DNA of 64,000 bases. Source: DATFLS01 sp964413425. Its GTDB lineage: Bacteria > Fidelibacterota > JAANXI01. Position numbers and translations under genes: made by a program. The notes below the pieces were generated by a model. It was not told the DNA's origin. It saw only the letters and a list, made by a program, of their open reading frames with translations, and ran no database searches. Location: NCBI GenBank assembly GCA_964413425.1, contig CAYPST010000003.1:1-64000 (forward strand), in the 5' to 3' direction. Each line of letters starts with the position of its first letter. Position 1 is the stretch's first letter. This document shows, one piece after another, positions 36,125-45,052 of this stretch.

Positions 36125-36793
36125 ATGCCGGAGCCACATCTTCGACCATACGAAGAATACCGGGAATATCCGGTGGAGACCATGCGTGATCGTGCCCGGG
36201 CGTTCTGCGAAGATCTCCGCAGGCGCCGGTCGGTCCGGGAGTTCTCGGATCGCCCGGTTCCGCCCGAGATTATCGAGGACTGTCTGCGTGCGGCGGTGAG
36301 TGCGCCCAGCGGAGCGAATATGCAGCCATGGCATTTTGTGGTTGTTCGAAATCCAGCAGTAAAACACGAGATTCGTCTTGCCGCGGAAGAGGAGGAGCGG
36401 AAGTTCTATGGGCAGCGCGCACCGGATGAGTGGCTGAATGCCCTCTCGCCTCTGGGTACGGATCCGGAGAAACCATTTCTGGATACGGCGCCATGCCTCA
36501 TTGCCGTCTTTGCGGAATCGTATGGGATCAGTGCCGGTGGAGCACATGTGAAGCATTACTATGTGAAGGAATCAGTGGGGATTGCCACTGGAATGCTTAT
36601 TACCGCCATACATCATGCGGGATTGGTGTGTTTGACGCACACTCCGAGTCCCATGGGATTTTTAAATACGATTCTGAACCGTCCGGAAAATGAAAAACCG
36701 TTTCTTCTATTGGTGGTGGGCTATCCGGCTGATGATGCTGAGGTCCCTGGTATCGTGAAGAAGCCATTTGACGAAATGGTAACCTTTCAATAA
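36125..36793 (+). CDS. Flavin nitroreductase, iodotyrosine deiodinase-like
   Basis: This is an FMN-dependent nitroreductase-fold protein of 222 residues. RRSVREFSDRPV and SAPSGANMQPWHFVVV are FMN-site motifs. It aligns along its whole length with vertebrate iodotyrosine deiodinase (from memory): the active-site lid residues Glu157, Tyr161 and Lys182 of the human enzyme correspond to Glu91, Tyr95 and Lys116 here with identical spacing. Thr173, before Pro174, matches the Thr that contacts FMN N5. The conserved DTAP, HYY, AGL..T.TP and VGYP segments also agree. Reductive dehalogenation of a halophenol or halotyrosine is the best guess; general nitroreductase activity is the alternative. A GGGGGAG ribosome site precedes the start. 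Confidence 0.85.
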   Translation: MPEPHLRPYEEYREYPVETMRDRARAFCEDLRRRRSVREFSDRPVPPEIIEDCLRAAVSAPSGANMQPWHFVVVRNPAVKHEIRLAAEEEERKFYGQRAPDEWLNALSPLGTDPEKPFLDTAPCLIAVFAESYGISAGGAHVKHYYVKESVGIATGMLITAIHHAGLVCLTHTPSPMGFLNTILNRPENEKPFLLLVVGYPADDAEVPGIVKKPFDEMVTFQ

Positions 36794-36932
36794 GTGGTAT
36801 GAGCTGGGAGGAAATTCGGGAATGAGACCTCCTTGATGGTTCTGAGCCGGAAAGGTTTTGGCATACAAGAGCACATCAAAGATTCATCTGTTCAGCATTG
36901 AAATGTTGCTATGCAGATAAGATTACAATAAT

Positions 36933-36945
36933 TTGTATAATACAA
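36933..36945 (+). promoter_or_regulatory. Possible promoter/operator for the fucose island
   Basis: TTGTAT, A, ATACAA is a perfect palindrome that contains TATAAT (36936-36941), 115 bp before the fucose-isomerase-like gene. There is no good -35, so the promoter would need an activator if real. Confidence 0.3.
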
Positions 36946-37059
36946 GACATTGGTCTGGTTACAACCGGCATGCTGTTCTACTCTGTATAAAACCGGCCAT
37001 TTATTGCGCCGGATTTCATAGAATGTAGACTATAAATTGTTATGGAGAAGGAGAGCATT

Positions 37060-38610
37060 ATGTGCTGTCATTGTACCGGGCCATCCCACGAAATGAACAG
37101 ACGAGAGTTTCTCAAAGTCTCAACAGCAAGTGTTGCCGCGGCTGGTATCGGAATGTCTTTGGGGCCGGGGTTGCTGGCCTCGATGAAAGATAATGGCTGG
37201 GATCCGAAGAAACCGTATCTGCAAATCGGTAAACCGCTTTCAGTCCAGCCGGTGTTAATGTACAGTCTGTCTGAACGCAGACCCCAAACCTCCTGGCGGC
37301 CCTGGGGCGGATTGCACACCGAACGGGATGTCGACGGGGAAGTCGAGCGGATCACTGCAGAGCTCCGCCAGATGGAAAAGGATGCTGAGTTCCCATTGAA
37401 ATGTGCGCCGGTGGTAAAGATCCGGAGTGAAGAAGAGGCGGTCAGCCTGCAGAAACAGAGTCAGAGTGATGTGTTTATCATCTATGCCGCCTCCGGTGGA
37501 ACAAATGTGTTTGAAGCCCTCGTCTCCGAAGAGCGGAATAAGCTGGTATTTCTGCGACATCGCTCCGGGCCTGTGTATCTCTGGTATGAGATTGTGCATA
37601 ATCGATTCTTGCGAAAAGGGGGAGATGGTTACGATCTGGAGGAATTCCGGAATCCCGGTGGCGTTGATATTCATGATATCGTGGTGGATGAGCCCGGTGA
37701 ATTACTCTGGAGGGTGCGCGCTCTGTATGGTTTAAAGAACACGATGGGTGCTCGTATCGTCACACTGGGCGGACCGGGAGGGTGGTGTGCGCCGTATGCT
37801 CCGGACAAGGCTCGGGAGCGGTTCGGCCTGGACTTCGTTGAGGTCAGTTATGATGAAATGGAGCGGCGCATTCAACAGGCAAAACATAACCGGGAAATGA
37901 TATCCCTGGCCGAGGACTGGACGAATCGATATCTCTCGTTACCTCATATTTCTCTGGAAACAGACCGGGAATTTGTCCGGAACGCCTTTGTGTTATATGC
38001 CTTATTTAAGGAGTTGATGGAAGAAAATAACACTTACGCCTTTACCATCCGGCAGTGTATGAGCACCATCATACCCATGGCGGAAACCACCGCCTGTCTG
38101 CCGCTGATGTTGTTAAACGATGAGGGCTATCTGGCCTTTTGCGAATCCGATTTTAATGTGATCCCCTCCGGAATTTTACTGCATTATATTTCCGGGAAAC
38201 CGGTATTTCTGAATGATCCCACCTATCCACACGGTAATGTGGTCACCTGTGCTCACTGTACCGGCCCCAGCCGGATGAACGGGGACGATTACGAAACCAC
38301 CCGGGTGCTCACGCACTTCGAATCCGATTACGGAGCGGCACCCAAAGTGGAGATGCCCCTGGGCAGAGAGGTGACCATCATCGATCCGGATTCCTATCAG
38401 CGGGAGTGGGTGGGTTTTAAAGGAACCATTGCCGCCAATCCGTTTCTGGATATCTGTCGGACGCAGTGGGATATCCGGTTTGAGGGTGATGAGGAAAAGT
38501 TAAATCAGGTGACCAAAGGTTTTCACTGGATGATTGCGGAAGGTGATTATCTCCGTGAGACGGAGTATGCCGCGCGCAAAGCGGGAATCGAATGGCTTGA
38601 TCTTGCCTGA
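37060..38610 (+). CDS. Tat-exported L-fucose isomerase-like protein
   Basis: This 516-residue protein has a twin-arginine signal (NRREFLK at residues 13-19, hydrophobic to about 40) and a fold resembling the L-fucose/L-arabinose isomerases. Candidate metal ligands are Glu342 (MAETTAC), Glu362 or Asp364 (CESD) and His399 (CAHCTGPS), in the order seen in FucI. The start at 37060 follows AAGGAG; a GTG/ATG further up (37042) lies before that site. Oddly, the residues ahead of the Tat motif (CCHCTGPSHEMN) repeat the internal CAHCTGPSRMN block, including at DNA level. Whether it isomerises a sugar in the periplasm is unknown. Confidence 0.75.
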   Translation: MCCHCTGPSHEMNRREFLKVSTASVAAAGIGMSLGPGLLASMKDNGWDPKKPYLQIGKPLSVQPVLMYSLSERRPQTSWRPWGGLHTERDVDGEVERITAELRQMEKDAEFPLKCAPVVKIRSEEEAVSLQKQSQSDVFIIYAASGGTNVFEALVSEERNKLVFLRHRSGPVYLWYEIVHNRFLRKGGDGYDLEEFRNPGGVDIHDIVVDEPGELLWRVRALYGLKNTMGARIVTLGGPGGWCAPYAPDKARERFGLDFVEVSYDEMERRIQQAKHNREMISLAEDWTNRYLSLPHISLETDREFVRNAFVLYALFKELMEENNTYAFTIRQCMSTIIPMAETTACLPLMLLNDEGYLAFCESDFNVIPSGILLHYISGKPVFLNDPTYPHGNVVTCAHCTGPSRMNGDDYETTRVLTHFESDYGAAPKVEMPLGREVTIIDPDSYQREWVGFKGTIAANPFLDICRTQWDIRFEGDEEKLNQVTKGFHWMIAEGDYLRETEYAARKAGIEWLDLA

Positions 38611-39065
38611 GAGATCCCGGTGAGAAGAATCACCGGTATACAAACCGGATTTCCCTGAATTTCGGCGTTGCCTGTCTGGTTCAGTGCTAGATATTGTCAG
38701 CTACAATATGGGCTGTTTCCCATAATTAATTTCCCATGGAACAACTCGGATGCACCTCCGATTATGAGTAAATCAGGCTGCCAGTTGAAGTACGGGCATC
38801 AGACGGAAGGACCGCGGTGCCGTTATATCATTAGTACTTTTGTCGATGCGTTCATGCCTAACCGGTTGTTTTCAGAACAATGGTTTATTAATTTTCTGTA
38901 AAGAGGCAAGAACGAAAGCGAGTTCATGCTGATGCATTCCTGAAAGGTACCGGAAATCAGGTGTTCTGGCAGCGGGTACGGATTGCACACTACAGGAGGG
39001 GATAGAATGTTTTATAGTACAACTGCTGTGGGAATCTGTCTTACATAATAGAAGGAGTTCTCTTC
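38611..39065. other. Intergenic region, no gene recognised
   Basis: A perfect hairpin (CCGGTGA / TCACCGG arms, 38617-38636) lies directly after the isomerase-like stop and may be a weak terminator without T-run. The rest shows no recognisable gene. An AGAAGGAG ribosome site lies at its right end for the next gene. Confidence 0.5.
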
Positions 39066-40364
39066 ATGAAGTTGCAACAGTACACCACTCGTCGCGAATT
39101 TTTAAAGGATACGGTACGAGCTGCATTCGGTCTGTCTCTTGTCCCCTCACTTCTCACCAAACGGGCCGGTGCCAGTCAACCATCCCTGGCAGCGAATGAC
39201 CGGATTACTCTGGGCTTTATCGGGACCGGAGGACAGGGGACACACAATATGCGCGCATTCTTAAATAACCCGGAGGCGCAGGTGGTGGCGGTATGCGATG
39301 TGGATCGCAGCCATCGGGACCGCGCCAAACGGATTGTGGATGACCACTATGGCTCTGATGACTGTGATTCCTACAACGATTTTCGGGAGTTGAATGCCCG
39401 GAATGATATCGATGGTGTGGTGGTTGGTACCCCCGACCACTGGCATACCATCCCGGCATTGGATGCCGCCAGACAGGGGAAGGATATCTATCTCGAAAAA
39501 CCTCTGACGCTCACCATTGATGAAGGAATTAAATTACGGGAGGTCATTCATCGCTATGAGCGTATTTTGCAGACTGGCAGCCAGCAGCGGTCCGACCGGG
39601 ATTTTCGCTTTGCGTGCGAGTTAGTGCGCAACGGATATATCGGCGAGGTTCAGAAAGTGGAGGTGGTGATTCCGGGGAACAATCGGACGACCGGTCCCAC
39701 CTGGGAACCGATGCCAGTGCCGGCCGGATTTGATTACGACTTCTGGCTGGGCCCCGCTCCCTGGAAACCCTATACCGAGCAGCGTTGCCACTATCAATTC
39801 CGGTTTATCCTGGATTACTCCGGTGGTCAGGTTACCAACTGGGGCGCTCACTTTCTGGATATTGCACAATGGGGGTTAGGCATGGATGACTCCGGACCTG
39901 TGGAGGTGTTTGGTGATGGGGAGTTTCCCGAAACAGGATTGTTCACCACAGCCACCCAGGTGGATTTTACGTGCATTTATGAGAACGGAGTGGAGATGAC
40001 CTGTAAAACAGGTGGTACCGGTACCAAATTTATTGGCACGGAAGGGTCGGTTTTTGTGAGCAGAAGCAGGCTGGAGACCGAACCGGCTTCCTTGTTGGAA
40101 ACCCGCATCAAGCCGGATGAGTTGCACTTATACGAAAGTAATGACCATCACCAGAACTTTCTGGACTCGATGCGTTCCCGCAGGAATCCGATTGCTGATG
40201 TCGAAATCGGTCATCGGTCTGCCACTATCTGTCACCTCGGAAATATTGCCATGCTCACAAAGCGGCGCCACAGATGGGATCCGGCCGCGGAGAAGTTTAT
40301 CGGCGATGATGCGGCGAATCGGATGACCGGACGACCCTCCCGTGGTTCCTGGAGGATTGATTGA
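39066..40364 (+). CDS. Tat-exported Gfo/Idh/MocA oxidoreductase 1
   Basis: A Tat signal (TTRREFLKD, Arg9-Arg10) leads an NAD-binding Rossmann domain (GFIGTGGQGTHNMRAF, about 50-65). The PDHWH motif (123-127) and EKP with Lys145 follow, then the C-terminal substrate domain. WGAHFLDIAQWGLGMD is shared with the following paralogues and resembles the exported branch that includes GH109-type glycosidases. The likely site of action is the periplasm with a tightly bound NAD. The substrate may be a glycoside oxidised at C3, by analogy (inference). It is the first of five tandem paralogues. Confidence 0.87.
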   Translation: MKLQQYTTRREFLKDTVRAAFGLSLVPSLLTKRAGASQPSLAANDRITLGFIGTGGQGTHNMRAFLNNPEAQVVAVCDVDRSHRDRAKRIVDDHYGSDDCDSYNDFRELNARNDIDGVVVGTPDHWHTIPALDAARQGKDIYLEKPLTLTIDEGIKLREVIHRYERILQTGSQQRSDRDFRFACELVRNGYIGEVQKVEVVIPGNNRTTGPTWEPMPVPAGFDYDFWLGPAPWKPYTEQRCHYQFRFILDYSGGQVTNWGAHFLDIAQWGLGMDDSGPVEVFGDGEFPETGLFTTATQVDFTCIYENGVEMTCKTGGTGTKFIGTEGSVFVSRSRLETEPASLLETRIKPDELHLYESNDHHQNFLDSMRSRRNPIADVEIGHRSATICHLGNIAMLTKRRHRWDPAAEKFIGDDAANRMTGRPSRGSWRID

Positions 40365-40746
40365 GGAGCGCAAAACGGCATTCATAGGGAGTGTAAGGTA
40401 TATCCTGAAGAGAGAAATATAATTAATCGTTTGGAATTCGTTGCAGAACCTGATAATATAGCAGAAACCGGTCACGAATCCATTATAACGAAGGAGCAGG
40501 AAGTTAACAATCGGGCAGCCGACGGGGATTTCCGAAGCAACCGGATGCCTCAGTCGTCTGGAATTATGGAAGTATCTGCCGGTTGGTGCGGGCAGGCGCG
40601 GCTTTGGCTCCAGAGGGGCCGGATGTTTCTAGAAAGCGGACATTCAAAATCCCCTCCGCTTCAGCCTGCCCGGCTGCCGACGGGCGGAGCGGAACATTCA
40701 ACTGAGTGAAGTTCATAGTCATATATAGAAATATGGAGTGAGTGGA
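40365..40746. other. Intergenic region between oxidoreductases 1 and 2
   Basis: No gene is recognised. A GC-rich stretch (about 40650-40690) contains complementary CTCCGC and GCGGAG segments that can fold, but no T-run follows. The right end holds the GGAGTGAGTGGA ribosome region of the next gene. Confidence 0.45.
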
Positions 40747-42072
40747 ATGTCGAATGAAACGCAGATATCTCGCCGCCAGTTTCTTCGAACCGCCGTTGGT
40801 CTGACCGTCGGGGCCGCAGTTGCTCCGGTGGTCGTACCCTCCTCGCTGGTTGGCAAGTCGGCCCAGGTTCCGCCCAGCGATCAGGTGGTGATGGGCTGCA
40901 TCGGCGTGGGCTGGCAGGGCACCAGTAACATGGAGAGTTTCCTCAGAGAAGCAGATGTGCGGATCGTGGCGGTGTGCGATGTGGACGAGCATCATCTCCG
41001 GAACGCCAGGCAGATCGTCGATGAGCATTACGGCAACACTGATTGTGCTGTCTACCATGATTTCCGGGACGTACTCGCGCGAGCGGACATTGATGCCGTG
41101 TCGCTGGGCTTGCCGGACCACTGGCATGCGGTCCCGGCGATTCAGGCGGCGGAGCAGGGCAAAGACATCTATGGGGAAAAGCCGGTCTCTCATACGCTCA
41201 GGGAGGGCCGGGCCATAGTGGAGGCGGTGGAACGATACGGCCGGATCTGGCAGACCGGCAGCTGGCAGCGCTCGGAGTCGCAGTTTCGGGTTGCCGCCGA
41301 ACTGGTGCGGAACGGCTACATTGGGAAAGTACACACCGTGGAGGTCGGGTTACCGGCCGGCCACACCGATTTTGCCGGTACCAAAGGACAGGATGACATC
41401 CAGCCGCCACCCCCGGAACTGGAGTATGATTTCTGGCTGGGGCCGGCCCCCTATTCCCCGTACATTAAATCCCGGGTGCATAAGAATTGGCGCTGGTACT
41501 ATGATTTCGGCGGCGGGCAATTGATGGATTGGGTCGGCCACCACGTGGATATTGCGCATTGGGGGCTGGGCACAGAATACACCGGGCCGGTGGAAATCAA
41601 GGGCACCGGTGAATTCCCCGGGGACGGGGTCTGGGACACCGCCACCCGGTATCGGGTGGACACGGTGTATCCGAACGGCGTGCAATTGATTATGGCGGGC
41701 GGCCATGAGGAGGTCTGTTTCGGCAGAATGGGCACCAAATGGATTGGCGAGGACGGCTGGGTCTGGGTGGACCGGAGCGGTATCGATGCGGAGCCCAAGC
41801 GTCTCCTGCAGGAAACCATCAGAGCGGACGCAATTCAGCTCTATCGCTCCCCCGGACACTGGCGGAATTTCATCGACTGTGTGAAATCCCGGCAGCAGAC
41901 CATCACCCCGTGCGAAGTGGCGCATCGATCGGCTTCGCCTGGTCATCTGGGATTGATATCTATGTTGTTAGGACGCAAAATCCGGTTCAATCCGGAGACG
42001 GAAGAAATCCCGGACGATCCGACTGCCGCCAGGATGCTGGGTAAATCCATGCGGAGCCCGTGGGCGGTATGA
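40747..42072 (+). CDS. Tat-exported Gfo/Idh/MocA oxidoreductase 2
   Basis: This is a paralogue of the previous gene. The Tat motif is ISRRQFLRT (Arg9-Arg10), the Rossmann motif is GCIGVGWQGTSNM (Trp in place of the usual Gly), PDHWH is at 123-127, and Lys145 is in GEKPVSH. The C-terminal domain contains WVGHHVDIAHWGLGTEY, a His-rich version of the family motif. The ATG at 40747 follows GGAG and is preferred over GTG 40738. It is the most GC-rich of the set, so it may have a different history from its neighbours (visual impression only). Confidence 0.87.
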   Translation: MSNETQISRRQFLRTAVGLTVGAAVAPVVVPSSLVGKSAQVPPSDQVVMGCIGVGWQGTSNMESFLREADVRIVAVCDVDEHHLRNARQIVDEHYGNTDCAVYHDFRDVLARADIDAVSLGLPDHWHAVPAIQAAEQGKDIYGEKPVSHTLREGRAIVEAVERYGRIWQTGSWQRSESQFRVAAELVRNGYIGKVHTVEVGLPAGHTDFAGTKGQDDIQPPPPELEYDFWLGPAPYSPYIKSRVHKNWRWYYDFGGGQLMDWVGHHVDIAHWGLGTEYTGPVEIKGTGEFPGDGVWDTATRYRVDTVYPNGVQLIMAGGHEEVCFGRMGTKWIGEDGWVWVDRSGIDAEPKRLLQETIRADAIQLYRSPGHWRNFIDCVKSRQQTITPCEVAHRSASPGHLGLISMLLGRKIRFNPETEEIPDDPTAARMLGKSMRSPWAV

Positions 42073-42298
42073 GCGGTGTGCCGGGGAATTGCCGAAAACA
42101 GAGTTTGTCACAGAATTGTCGATGGGGTATGATTAGAATACAGATAAGGACAATTCAGTGATATACTCCGTTGGGGAGCAGTTGCTATCCATATCCGATT
42201 CAAAAAAGCGAACGTTGCCTCAGATAATATAAGCTGTCAATGAGCAATAAAATGAGTAAGAGAGAAGTGTCAGATTTGGCATCAGGAAAGTGTAAGAT

Positions 42299-43594
42299 AT
42301 GAGCCATCTTCGAATGAGTCGACGGGAATTTTTATCCGGCACGCTCACCCTCCTCGGTGGCACCCTTGCCGTGCCTGCTCTAATACCACATTCTGTATTC
42401 GCAGCAGCTCCCGGCGATCAGATCACCATGGGATTTATTGGGACGGGAAAACAGGGCACCTATTTGCTCCGGGCGTTTCTTAACGAAACGGGAACCCGGG
42501 TACTCGCTGTCTGCGACGCGGATCGACTGAAACTTGAACGCGCGCAGCGGGTGACGAATGAATACTACGCCCGGGAACAGACCACTGGCAGCTATCAAGG
42601 CTGTGATATGTATCCGGATTTTCGGGAGCTCCTGGGACGGGAGGACATCGATACGGTGGTGATCGCCACGCCGGATCACTGGCATGCTGTCGCGGTCGAC
42701 GAATCGGCCTGCGCAGGCAAAGATATCTACTGCGAAAAACCGCTTTCCCAGACCATCGAAGAGGGGAAATCCATGGTCCGGGCAGTACGTCGGTACGGGC
42801 GTATATTTCAGACCGGCAGCATGCAGCGTTCCTATCAGCAGTTCCGGTTTGCCTGTGAATTAGTGCGGAACGGCTATATCGGAGATATCCGGCATGTCAC
42901 GGTCGACGTGGGCGGCCCGCCCGAACTGTGTACATTGCCTCCTGAACCGGTTCCGGAGTATCTGGATTGGGACATGTGGCTTGGCCCGGCACTCCGCAGA
43001 CCCTATAATTCGGATCTGTCTCCGCACATCAGCAACGATATCTTTCCGCACTGGCGCAGCTATCGTGCGTTCGGTGGTGGCGGGATGACCGACTGGGGCG
43101 CGCATCATTTCGATATCGCCCAATGGGCCCTGGGGATGGATCACAGCGGACCTGCAGAGATCCATCCGCCGGATGAAAGGGGCTATGATGTGCTGACATA
43201 CAGATATGCCAATGGCATAACCATGAGCCGCAACACCTTCGAAGAAGGACATGGCGTCCTCTTTGAGGGCAGTGATGGGAAAATTGTAGTGAACCGCAGC
43301 TATATCCAAACCTGGCCGGAAAAATTGGCAGAAGCGAAGATAAAGCCGAATGAAGTCCACCTGTACAGAAGCAATAATCATTACGCCGATTTTCTGCAAG
43401 CTGTCCGGGGTCGAAGTAAACCTATTTGCGATATCGAGATCGGCTACCGGTCCGTATCTGTCTGCCACCTCGGGAATATCGCGTATGAACTGAAGCGGCC
43501 GTTGCAGTGGGATCCTGCACAGGAAAACTTCGTGAACGATCCGGATGCCCATCGGCTGCTCAGCCGGGCCTATCGTAATCCGTGGAAGTTATAA
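42299..43594 (+). CDS. Tat-exported Gfo/Idh/MocA oxidoreductase 3
   Basis: The Tat signal is MSRREFLSG (Arg8-Arg9), with an AAA-type cleavage region near residue 37. It has the Rossmann motif GFIGTGKQGTYLL, PDHWH near 125-129, CEKPLSQT with Lys147, and WGAHHFDIAQWALGMDH in the C-terminal domain. It is 431 residues long. The next oxidoreductase follows after 30 bp, so the two are probably one transcript. A substrate different from its paralogues is likely, since the C-terminal loops differ. Confidence 0.87.
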   Translation: MSHLRMSRREFLSGTLTLLGGTLAVPALIPHSVFAAAPGDQITMGFIGTGKQGTYLLRAFLNETGTRVLAVCDADRLKLERAQRVTNEYYAREQTTGSYQGCDMYPDFRELLGREDIDTVVIATPDHWHAVAVDESACAGKDIYCEKPLSQTIEEGKSMVRAVRRYGRIFQTGSMQRSYQQFRFACELVRNGYIGDIRHVTVDVGGPPELCTLPPEPVPEYLDWDMWLGPALRRPYNSDLSPHISNDIFPHWRSYRAFGGGGMTDWGAHHFDIAQWALGMDHSGPAEIHPPDERGYDVLTYRYANGITMSRNTFEEGHGVLFEGSDGKIVVNRSYIQTWPEKLAEAKIKPNEVHLYRSNNHYADFLQAVRGRSKPICDIEIGYRSVSVCHLGNIAYELKRPLQWDPAQENFVNDPDAHRLLSRAYRNPWKL

Positions 43595-43624
43595 CATAAT
43601 TGAGAGAAGAGAAGAAGAATCATC

Positions 43625-44980
43625 ATGACCAGACGTGAGTTTCTCCGGCGATCCGCCGGAATATTCATTGCGGCAGTGAGTGCACCGGCAGTAGTGCCGT
43701 CAACGATCTTTGGAAAGGCCGGGCAGATCCCCCCAAGTGAACGGATTGTCATGGGGTGTATCGGTGTTGGGGGCCAGGGCACCTATAACACCAGAGCGTT
43801 TCTCAATATCCCGGATGTCCAGGTGGTGGCGGTTTGTGATGTCGAGCGGGAAAGTGATCTCTATTACGGAGACACCGTTGCAGGCAGAGAGCCGGCCAGA
43901 CGACTTGTGAATGCGTTTTATTCCAGGAATCGGGGAGCAGTCAATTACCAGGGGTGCGAGGTGTATACTGATTTTCGGGAGCTGCTGGCCCGGGATGACA
44001 TTGATGCAGTTACCGTGTGCACTCCTGATCACTGGCACGGGTTGATTTCAGTCGCGGCGGCGGAAGCCGGTAAGGATATCTACTGCGAGAAACCTCTGAC
44101 AAACACCATTGCCGAAGGTCGGGCGGTTGTGGATGCAGCCCGGAAATACGGCCGGATTCTGCAGACCGGCAGCCATGAACGCTCCAATGATAGCGTGCGG
44201 TATGCCTGCGAACTGGTTCGGAACGGATACATGGGCGAACTGCAGCGAATCCGGGTAAATATGCCCAACAGCGATCCCCACCACGACCTGATTCGCCAAT
44301 CGGACCAGCCGCAGCCGGAAATGCCAATCCCGGACGGATTCGATTATAATATGTGGCTGGGGCATACCCCCTGGAAACCTTACACGGAAAAGCGCTGCCA
44401 TTTCTGGTGGCGGTTCATCCTGGATTACGGCGGTGGAGAAATGACGGACAGAGGTGCACATATTATCGATCTGGCACAGCTGGGCAACAACACCGACCAT
44501 ACCGGTCCGGTCCGCTTGCGAGCGAGGGGCAGTGCCCCGGATACCGGGCTTTATGATACGTTCCTCTCGTATGAGTTTGAATGTCAGTATGACAATGGTA
44601 TTACCCTCCTTGGCAGCAGTCAGCAGCCGAGAGGGCTGAAATTCGAAGGGACCGACGGCTGGATATTTATCCACATCCACGGTGGACGACTGGAAGCCGA
44701 GCCAGCCTCCCTGCTGACGACACAGATCGGTCCCGGAGAAGTCCACCTGGGGCGCAGTCCCGGACATCATGAAAATTTTATCAATTCGGTAAAAATTAGG
44801 AAGCAGCCCGTGGCTCCGGCCGAAGTCGGGCATCATACCGCAACCATCTGTCATCTTTTGAATATAGCCATGTTAACCGGTACTGAAGTGCACTGGGATC
44901 CCGAAAACGAGCAGATAACAAATAGTCCGGAAGCCAATAAAATGCTCTCCCGACCCATGCGGAGTCCATGGCATTTGTGA
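43625..44980 (+). CDS. Tat-exported Gfo/Idh/MocA oxidoreductase 4
   Basis: The Tat motif is at the extreme N-terminus (TRREFLRRS, Arg3-Arg4). It has the Rossmann motif GCIGVGGQGTYNTRAF, an insertion after the first CDV (the YYGDTVAGREPARR region, shared in part with oxidoreductase 3), PDHWH and CEKPLTNT with Lys146. It is 451 residues long. The C-terminal motif reads DRGAHIIDLAQLGNN, with Asp in place of the Trp/Asn seen in its neighbours. An AGAGAAGAGAAGAA purine tract serves as ribosome site. Confidence 0.87.
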   Translation: MTRREFLRRSAGIFIAAVSAPAVVPSTIFGKAGQIPPSERIVMGCIGVGGQGTYNTRAFLNIPDVQVVAVCDVERESDLYYGDTVAGREPARRLVNAFYSRNRGAVNYQGCEVYTDFRELLARDDIDAVTVCTPDHWHGLISVAAAEAGKDIYCEKPLTNTIAEGRAVVDAARKYGRILQTGSHERSNDSVRYACELVRNGYMGELQRIRVNMPNSDPHHDLIRQSDQPQPEMPIPDGFDYNMWLGHTPWKPYTEKRCHFWWRFILDYGGGEMTDRGAHIIDLAQLGNNTDHTGPVRLRARGSAPDTGLYDTFLSYEFECQYDNGITLLGSSQQPRGLKFEGTDGWIFIHIHGGRLEAEPASLLTTQIGPGEVHLGRSPGHHENFINSVKIRKQPVAPAEVGHHTATICHLLNIAMLTGTEVHWDPENEQITNSPEANKMLSRPMRSPWHL

Positions 44981-45052
44981 GGTATTCGGATAAATGCACC
45001 ACAAGGTAATCTGTAATTTCGTAAACACAACAAGCAAGAAAGGATAGGGGTT

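Noticed and set aside
37042..37059. Upstream start of the isomerase-like gene
   Set aside because: The AAGGAG site lies inside this stretch, so translation should begin at 37060.
38668..38901. 77-residue frame after the isomerase-like gene
   Set aside because: It lacks a ribosome site and has an unnatural composition.
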